Source: Lentisphaeria bacterium UBA1776
GTDB taxonomy: Bacteria > Verrucomicrobiota > Lentisphaeria > Victivallales > Victivallaceae
Reading direction: 5' to 3'
Assembly (NCBI GenBank): GCA_002314605.1
Contig: DCGO01000097.1
Span: 1,320 to 11,466, forward strand
Length of the DNA: 10,147 nucleotides
A program made the translations under genes and the position numbers. The notes under the pieces were generated by a model. That model saw only the letters and a list, made by a program, of their open reading frames with translations. It did not search any database and had not been told where the DNA came from. Positions 6,658-10,147 of the stretch are shown here, piece after piece (positions within the stretch are counted from its first letter, which is position 1; each line of letters opens with the position of its first letter).

Positions 6658-7851
6658 TTATGCCGTGGCCCTGGTCACGGCCCGGAGAATTCCGGGACCG
6701 GCACTGCGGATCACTTTCTCATCCACACAGAAGGCCATCCGGAAATGCCCGGGCAGGCCGAAAGCTCCGCCGGGAACCACCAGAACACACTCTTCGGTCA
6801 TGGCATCAAAGAACTTCTTTTCATCCGCAACCGGGACCTTCGGGAAAAAGTAGAAGGCCCCCCTGGGCATTTGAAACTCAATGCCGGCGGCTGTCAGAAT
6901 TTCCGCCATGGCAGCCCGGCGACGGCGGTAAATATCCAGATCGATCTGTGAATCCATGCACTCCATCAGAATCTGCTGGGCCAGTGCCGGAGCATTGACG
7001 AATCCGAGGATGCGGTTGCAGAGAATAAGAGCGTTCATCAGCTGTTCGCTTCCCTCCATGTCCGGGCGCAGCGCGATGTATCCGATACGCTCTCCTGCCA
7101 GAGAGAGGCTCTTGGAGAACGAGCCGATTACTGCGCTGTGGCGGAAGATGGTGAGCAGACTGGGGATCTCCGTCCCGTCGAAATTGAGGCAGCGGTACGG
7201 TTCGTCCGCCAGAACGAAAATGGGTTTTCCGTAACGGTCTTCGGCATCGCTGAGGACTTTGGCCAGAAGCGTCAGTTCCTGCCGGGAATAGATGACGCCG
7301 GTGGGATTGTTGGGCGAATTGATGATGACTGCCCGGGTCCGCTCGTTAATGGCTGCGGCAAAGGCTTCAATGTCCAGCGCGAACGTATCTTTGTGCGTGG
7401 GTACCGGAATGAGTTTTCCGCCGGTATGGCCGGCGTAAAAACCGTATTCCACAAAATAGGGACTGGGGCTCAGGACTTCCTCTCCGCAGGACAGTACCGC
7501 CCGGAAAAAAACATTCAGTCCGCCGGCCGCGCCGCAGGTGAGAAGCAGGTTTTTTCCGGTCAGGGACACGCCCTGCTCCAGACTCAGTTTTTCCGCCAGT
7601 TTCTCCCTGAGGGCCGGGTATCCGGCATTGGGCATATAGCCGATGGAGAAGGGTTCTCCCGCCCGTGCGGCCGCACCCCGGAGGGCAACCGCCACTTCCG
7701 GCGGCGGGGGAAGATCCGGGTTGCCCAAGCTGAAATCAAAGACATGATCGGCACCATAGCGTTTGCGAAGTTCAATGCCTGCTTCGAACATTTTCCGGAT
7801 GGCGGACGAGTTTCCAAGGAATTTTTCCATTTCCTGGGTGACTAACTGCAT
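6658..7851 (-). CDS. Class I/II PLP-dependent aminotransferase
   Basis: A 397-residue fold-type I aminotransferase, cytoplasmic and expected to be a homodimer. The cofactor site is complete: NNPTG (181-185), Asp216 in ADEPYR binding the pyridine nitrogen, Lys247 in SFSKSLS forming the Schiff base, Arg255 in the AGERIGY segment, and Arg371 in the position that usually binds the substrate carboxylate. The N-terminus (NSSAIRKMFEAGIELRKRYG, then DFSLGNPDLPPP) resembles a clade from Clostridia and related bacteria often annotated as aspartate aminotransferase, with substrate unproven. The ATG at 7851 is preceded by AGGAGA (7866-7861) with nine bases of spacing. It is the first gene of the aminotransferase-glycerate kinase-transglycosylase unit. 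A serine or alanine/glyoxylate role is possible from the kinase neighbour but not shown. Confidence 0.93.
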   Translation of the reverse strand: MQLVTQEMEKFLGNSSAIRKMFEAGIELRKRYGADHVFDFSLGNPDLPPPPEVAVALRGAAARAGEPFSIGYMPNAGYPALREKLAEKLSLEQGVSLTGKNLLLTCGAAGGLNVFFRAVLSCGEEVLSPSPYFVEYGFYAGHTGGKLIPVPTHKDTFALDIEAFAAAINERTRAVIINSPNNPTGVIYSRQELTLLAKVLSDAEDRYGKPIFVLADEPYRCLNFDGTEIPSLLTIFRHSAVIGSFSKSLSLAGERIGYIALRPDMEGSEQLMNALILCNRILGFVNAPALAQQILMECMDSQIDLDIYRRRRAAMAEILTAAGIEFQMPRGAFYFFPKVPVADEKKFFDAMTEECVLVVPGGAFGLPGHFRMAFCVDEKVIRSAGPGILRAVTRATA

Positions 7852-7887
7852 ATTCTTAATTCTCCTGAGTTATCAATGACCGTGCAT

Positions 7888-7915
7888 AAGTTAGCACAAA
7901 AGAGCCGCAAGTCAA
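7888..7915 (-). promoter_or_regulatory. Putative sigma-70-type promoter of the aminotransferase operon
   Basis: On the minus strand TTGACT (7915-7910, five of six consensus bases) is followed after 16 bases by TAACTT (7893-7888), which is preceded by TG at the extended -10 position. Start of transcription would fall near 7881, about 30 bases before the ATG. The location, just after the rplQ terminator and before the first gene of a new unit, is right; the -10 match is weak. Confidence 0.4.
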
Positions 7916-7917
7916 GT

Positions 7918-7989
7918 GTGTCCCGGATATATTCATCGGATTCCCCGGGCAGGGGACGGCCCCGTGCGCTGTTGGAATGCACGGATACG
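7918..7989. other. Intergenic stretch with short competing inverted repeats
   Basis: Between the aminotransferase promoter and the rplQ terminator, no gene is visible. CCGTGC (7962-7967) pairs with GCACGG (7979-7984). CCCC (7943-7946), GGGG (7952-7955) and CCCC (7960-7963) can form two mutually exclusive small hairpins. No T-tract or open frame goes with them, so function is unknown. Confidence 0.3.
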
Positions 7990-8032
7990 AAAAAGGCCGC
8001 CGTATAACCGGTTCGGTTTTTTTCGGCGGCCT
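7990..8032 (-). terminator. rplQ: Intrinsic terminator of the ribosomal protein/alpha operon
   Basis: On the minus strand AGGCCGCCG (8032-8024) and CGGCGGCCT (8002-7994) make a perfect 9-bp GC-rich stem running straight into five T (7994-7990). The loop is 21 bases and holds a run of seven A and the palindrome AACCGGTT (8006-8013), which may form a small inner hairpin. It begins 22 bases after the rplQ stop and closes the operon. Confidence 0.9.
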
Positions 8033-8054
8033 CTTCGGAATGCTTCAGCAGTCG

Positions 8055-8453
8055 TTATTTCGCAGCTTCCGCGGCAACTTCGGCCTTCTTTTCGGCAGCC
8101 TCGGTAACCAGCTGGAGAATGCACATTTCGGCGGCATCGCCGATCCGGGTGCCCAGCTTGTAGATGCGGGTGTATCCGCCGTCACGCCCTGCATAGGACG
8201 GAGCAATTTCGTCAAAAAGCTTTTTGACGGCATCCTTGTCCCGCAGACGGGCCACCGCCAGACGACGGTGATGCAGATCGGCCTTTTTGCCGATGGTGAT
8301 CAGGCGCTCCGCGAAGCGGCGGGCCTCTTTGGCCTTCACAACCGTGGTACGAATCTCGCCATTCATGAACAAACTGCTGACCATGTTGGCCAGCATGCTG
8401 CGGCGATGAGCGCCGGAGCGACCGATTTTGAAAGTGTCAACACGATGACGCAT
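8055..8453 (-). CDS. rplQ: 50S ribosomal protein L17 (bL17)
   Basis: A 132-residue large-subunit protein. It begins MRHRVDTFKIGRSGAHRRSM, close to the conserved bL17 start with its basic, RNA-binding character, followed by the conserved LFMNGEIRTTVVKAKEARRF region (28-47). It ends in an Ala/Glu/Lys-rich tail (118-132) beyond the usual core. It lies five bases after rpoA; its ribosome site GAGGAG is inside the last rpoA codons, so the two are probably co-translated. It is the last gene of its operon, with a terminator following. Confidence 0.97.
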   Translation of the reverse strand: MRHRVDTFKIGRSGAHRRSMLANMVSSLFMNGEIRTTVVKAKEARRFAERLITIGKKADLHHRRLAVARLRDKDAVKKLFDEIAPSYAGRDGGYTRIYKLGTRIGDAAEMCILQLVTEAAEKKAEVAAEAAK

Positions 8454-8458
8454 GATAT

Positions 8459-9475
8459 TTAATTCTCCTCTTTCTCTGCACGGATCTGCTGAGATTTGGC
8501 ATCCAGCGCGTTGATGACCGCATCACTGAATGTCATACCCAGTTCCAGATTGAGTTTTTCCATCTTTTCCTTGATCTCTTCCAGCGACTTCTTGCCGAAG
8601 TTGCGGAACTTGAGCATACGCTGCTCGGTCTTGGTGCACAGCTCGCCCACCAGGCGGATATCCGCACTGTTCAGGCAGTTCATGGCGCGCACCGAAAGCT
8701 CCAGCACATCAATATCCTGCGTCAGCATCTTGATGAGCTTCTTCTCTTCATTGGTCGGCTCGACTCCCGGTGCAGGAGCCTGACCCCCCAGGAAGGGCTG
8801 GAGATGATCGCTCAGGATATGAGCGGCGTTTTCCAGCGCCTTTTCCGGAGAGATCCGTCCGTCGGTCCAAATCTCCAGTTCCAGACTGTCCATTTCGGTC
8901 TCGGCGCCCACGCGTGTGGCGCTGACCTGGTAGCTCACCCGGGTCACGGGGCTGAACAGGCAGTCCACCGGGATGGTCCCGATGGTGCGCTGAACCGTGC
9001 TGCGTTCGGCCGGCAGGTAGCCGCGGCCGGAGATCACATCGATTTCAGCACGGAACGGGACGGCTTTGTCCAGTGTGCAGATGACCTGTTCCGGATTGAG
9101 CACTTCCACGGAGTTGTCGGTCCGGATGTCCGCCGCAGTGACGGTACCGGCCTTGTCCTTGGTGATTTCCAGAGTTTTCGAGGCTGTTCCATAGAGATTC
9201 AGGCGGATGCACTTCAGATTGAGTACAATGTCGGTAATGTCCTCAAGCACATGATCGAGTTTGTCGAACTCGTGACTGACACCGTCAATCCGAACCGCGC
9301 AGATGGCCGCTCCTTCCAGCGAAGAGAGCAAAACCCGGCGCAGCGAATTACCCAACGTCTGACCGTACCCGCTCTGAAACGGCGCCGCGATGAATTTCGC
9401 GTATGTCGCCGTCTTGGTGCTTTCGTCCACCGCGAGTGCTTTCGGCATCGGGAATCCGGTAGCTGTTGTCGTCAT
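8459..9475 (-). CDS. rpoA: DNA-directed RNA polymerase alpha subunit
   Basis: A 338-residue alpha subunit, which dimerises to nucleate the assembly of beta and beta' and contacts upstream DNA and activators. The N-terminal domain has LGNSLRRVLLSSL (41-53), the dimer-interface helix. A linker (about 231-246) leads to the C-terminal domain (about 247-325) with LELSVRAMNCL (258-268) and FRNFGKKSLEEI (290-301). The residues matching E. coli Arg265, Asn268, Gly296, Lys298 and Ser299, which bind the UP element, are present as Arg263, Asn266, Gly294, Lys296 and Ser297. GGGAGGA (9487-9481) precedes the ATG by five bases. It lies 94 bases after rpsK, across a hairpin. rpsD, which separates these genes in E. 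coli, is absent. Confidence 0.98.
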   Translation of the reverse strand: MTTTATGFPMPKALAVDESTKTATYAKFIAAPFQSGYGQTLGNSLRRVLLSSLEGAAICAVRIDGVSHEFDKLDHVLEDITDIVLNLKCIRLNLYGTASKTLEITKDKAGTVTAADIRTDNSVEVLNPEQVICTLDKAVPFRAEIDVISGRGYLPAERSTVQRTIGTIPVDCLFSPVTRVSYQVSATRVGAETEMDSLELEIWTDGRISPEKALENAAHILSDHLQPFLGGQAPAPGVEPTNEEKKLIKMLTQDIDVLELSVRAMNCLNSADIRLVGELCTKTEQRMLKFRNFGKKSLEEIKEKMEKLNLELGMTFSDAVINALDAKSQQIRAEKEEN

Positions 9476-9525
9476 ATTCTTCCTCCCATTTATTTCATGC
9501 TATCAAACATAGATAATCAAATTTT

Positions 9526-9554
9526 TCAGCCGGACTCTTCCCCTGTCCGGCCGA
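9526..9554 (-). other. Intercistronic RNA hairpin between rpsK and rpoA
   Basis: In the minus-strand transcript the 10 bases 9554-9545 pair with 9535-9526 around a 9-base loop. Nine pairs are Watson-Crick and one is G-U, so only the mRNA strand forms the complete stem. What follows is five A and three T, not a U-tract, so this does not look like a normal terminator. It may be a processing or stabilising element or a weak attenuator controlling rpoA relative to ribosomal proteins. Structure is seen; function is inferred. Confidence 0.6.
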
Positions 9555-9569
9555 GTCTCGGAAGAGCAA

Positions 9570-10013
9570 TCAGACACGACGCCGCTTGGGGGGACGGCAT
9601 CCGTTGTGCGGCACCGGAGTAATATCCTTGATGGCAATGACTTCGAGACCGGCGGCGGCGATGCCGCGGACGGCGGATTCACGACCCGCACCCGGTCCTT
9701 TGATACGGACTTCCACTTCCTTCATCCCGAAGAGCTGGGCCTTTTTGGCCGCATCGCCGGCGATGACCTGGGCCGCATAAGCGGTGCTCTTGCGGGAACC
9801 CTTGAACCCGTTTTTGCCGCCGGTGGACCAGCAGAGGACATTGCCGTGAAGATCGGTGAAGGTGACTTTTGTGTTGTTGAACGTCGCCAGCACATAGGCG
9901 ATGCCGGACTGGATGAGACGACCGGTCTTGGCGCGCTTGCTGCTGTTTTTGGCAGCTGTTTCGACCGCTGCCGGTGCTTCGGCGGCATTGGTGGTAACTT
10001 GTTCTTCAGCCAT
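9570..10013 (-). CDS. rpsK: 30S ribosomal protein S11 (uS11)
   Basis: A 147-residue small-subunit protein of the platform that contacts 16S rRNA near the E site. The core is plain: GIAYVLATFNNTKVTFTDLH (37-56), the WSTGG segment (62-66), GPGAGRESAVRGIAAAGL (106-123), and the invariant end HNGCRPPKRRRV. The first 25 or so residues are an extra Ala/Glu/Thr-rich leader not part of the usual fold; many uS11 proteins are about 125-130 residues. The start at 10013 has AGGA about ten bases upstream, and no better internal start precedes the core. It sits 59 bases after rpsM, and nothing notable is seen in that gap. Confidence 0.97.
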   Translation of the reverse strand: MAEEQVTTNAAEAPAAVETAAKNSSKRAKTGRLIQSGIAYVLATFNNTKVTFTDLHGNVLCWSTGGKNGFKGSRKSTAYAAQVIAGDAAKKAQLFGMKEVEVRIKGPGAGRESAVRGIAAAGLEVIAIKDITPVPHNGCRPPKRRRV

Positions 10014-10072
10014 GATTTTTATTTCCTGATGATTAAAATTTGTTTTTGATCAAGCCATGAAATATTCAGGGC

Positions 10073-10147
10073 TTACTTCGCCGCCAGACGCCGCTCTGTC
10101 TTGTCGCGGATGGCGCCGATGGTGATCTTCTTGCCCTTGCGGGTACG
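10073..10147 (-). CDS. rpsM: 30S ribosomal protein S13 (uS13), C-terminal end only
   Basis: The last 24 codons of a gene running off the right edge, ending in TAA (10075-10073). The peptide begins RTRKGKK, the basic motif near the end of uS13 that reaches toward tRNA in the P site, and continues with a Lys/Arg-rich tail ending RRLAAK. Position directly upstream of rpsK agrees with rpsM in nearly all bacteria. The tail after RTRKGKK is longer and different from the common KTV-type ending, so the identity rests on the motif and gene order. Confidence 0.85.
   Translation of the reverse strand, partial: RTRKGKKITIGAIRDKTERRLAAK

Noticed and set aside
9493..9521. Possible internal promoter for rpoA (minus strand TTGATT, 17 bases, TGAAAT)
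   Set aside because: The predicted transcription start would fall on or inside the rpoA ribosome binding site, and both boxes match only four of six bases.

Overview
This is a 10.1 kb stretch of GC-rich bacterial chromosome, made of ordinary housekeeping and metabolic genes packed tightly, with no mobile element, CRISPR array, tRNA or rRNA visible. Protein style suggests a PVC-superphylum bacterium, most likely Lentisphaerota/Victivallales-like: the ABC-2 permease type, Ala/Pro-rich protein tails, and an rpsM-rpsK-rpoA-rplQ order without rpsD. That assignment is an inference from sequence style, not a database result, and the gene order alone is not diagnostic because Bacillus shares it.

Left part, plus strand (1-1742): the Ala/Pro-rich end of an upstream gene, an ABC-2 type permease, and a small exported nitroreductase-family protein. 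They form a compact operon that ends at a clear intrinsic terminator (1718-1742). Next comes zwf (1770-3293), glucose-6-phosphate dehydrogenase, entry point of the oxidative pentose phosphate pathway, standing alone. It converges on the minus-strand block across a 51-bp gap.

Middle part, minus strand (7915 down to 3345): a plausible promoter precedes a class I/II PLP aminotransferase, then glycerate kinase, then an MltF-like membrane-associated lytic transglycosylase. The last two genes overlap by four bases (GTGA), so the transglycosylase very probably starts at a GTG at 5510 with a GGAGG ribosome binding site, not at the upstream ATG of the longer open frame. This protein carries two successive solute-binding-like domains before its catalytic domain, one more than standard MltF, and is the most distinctive gene here.

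Right part, minus strand (10147 down to 7990): the distal end of a ribosomal protein/alpha operon, rpsM (3' end only), rpsK, rpoA and rplQ, closed by a strong intrinsic terminator (7990-8032). A 10-bp intercistronic hairpin lies between rpsK and rpoA.

I found no convincing undescribed defence or mobile system. The points most worth a second look are the tandem-sensor transglycosylase and its coupling to glycerate kinase, the permease/exported nitroreductase pair, and the rpsK-rpoA hairpin.
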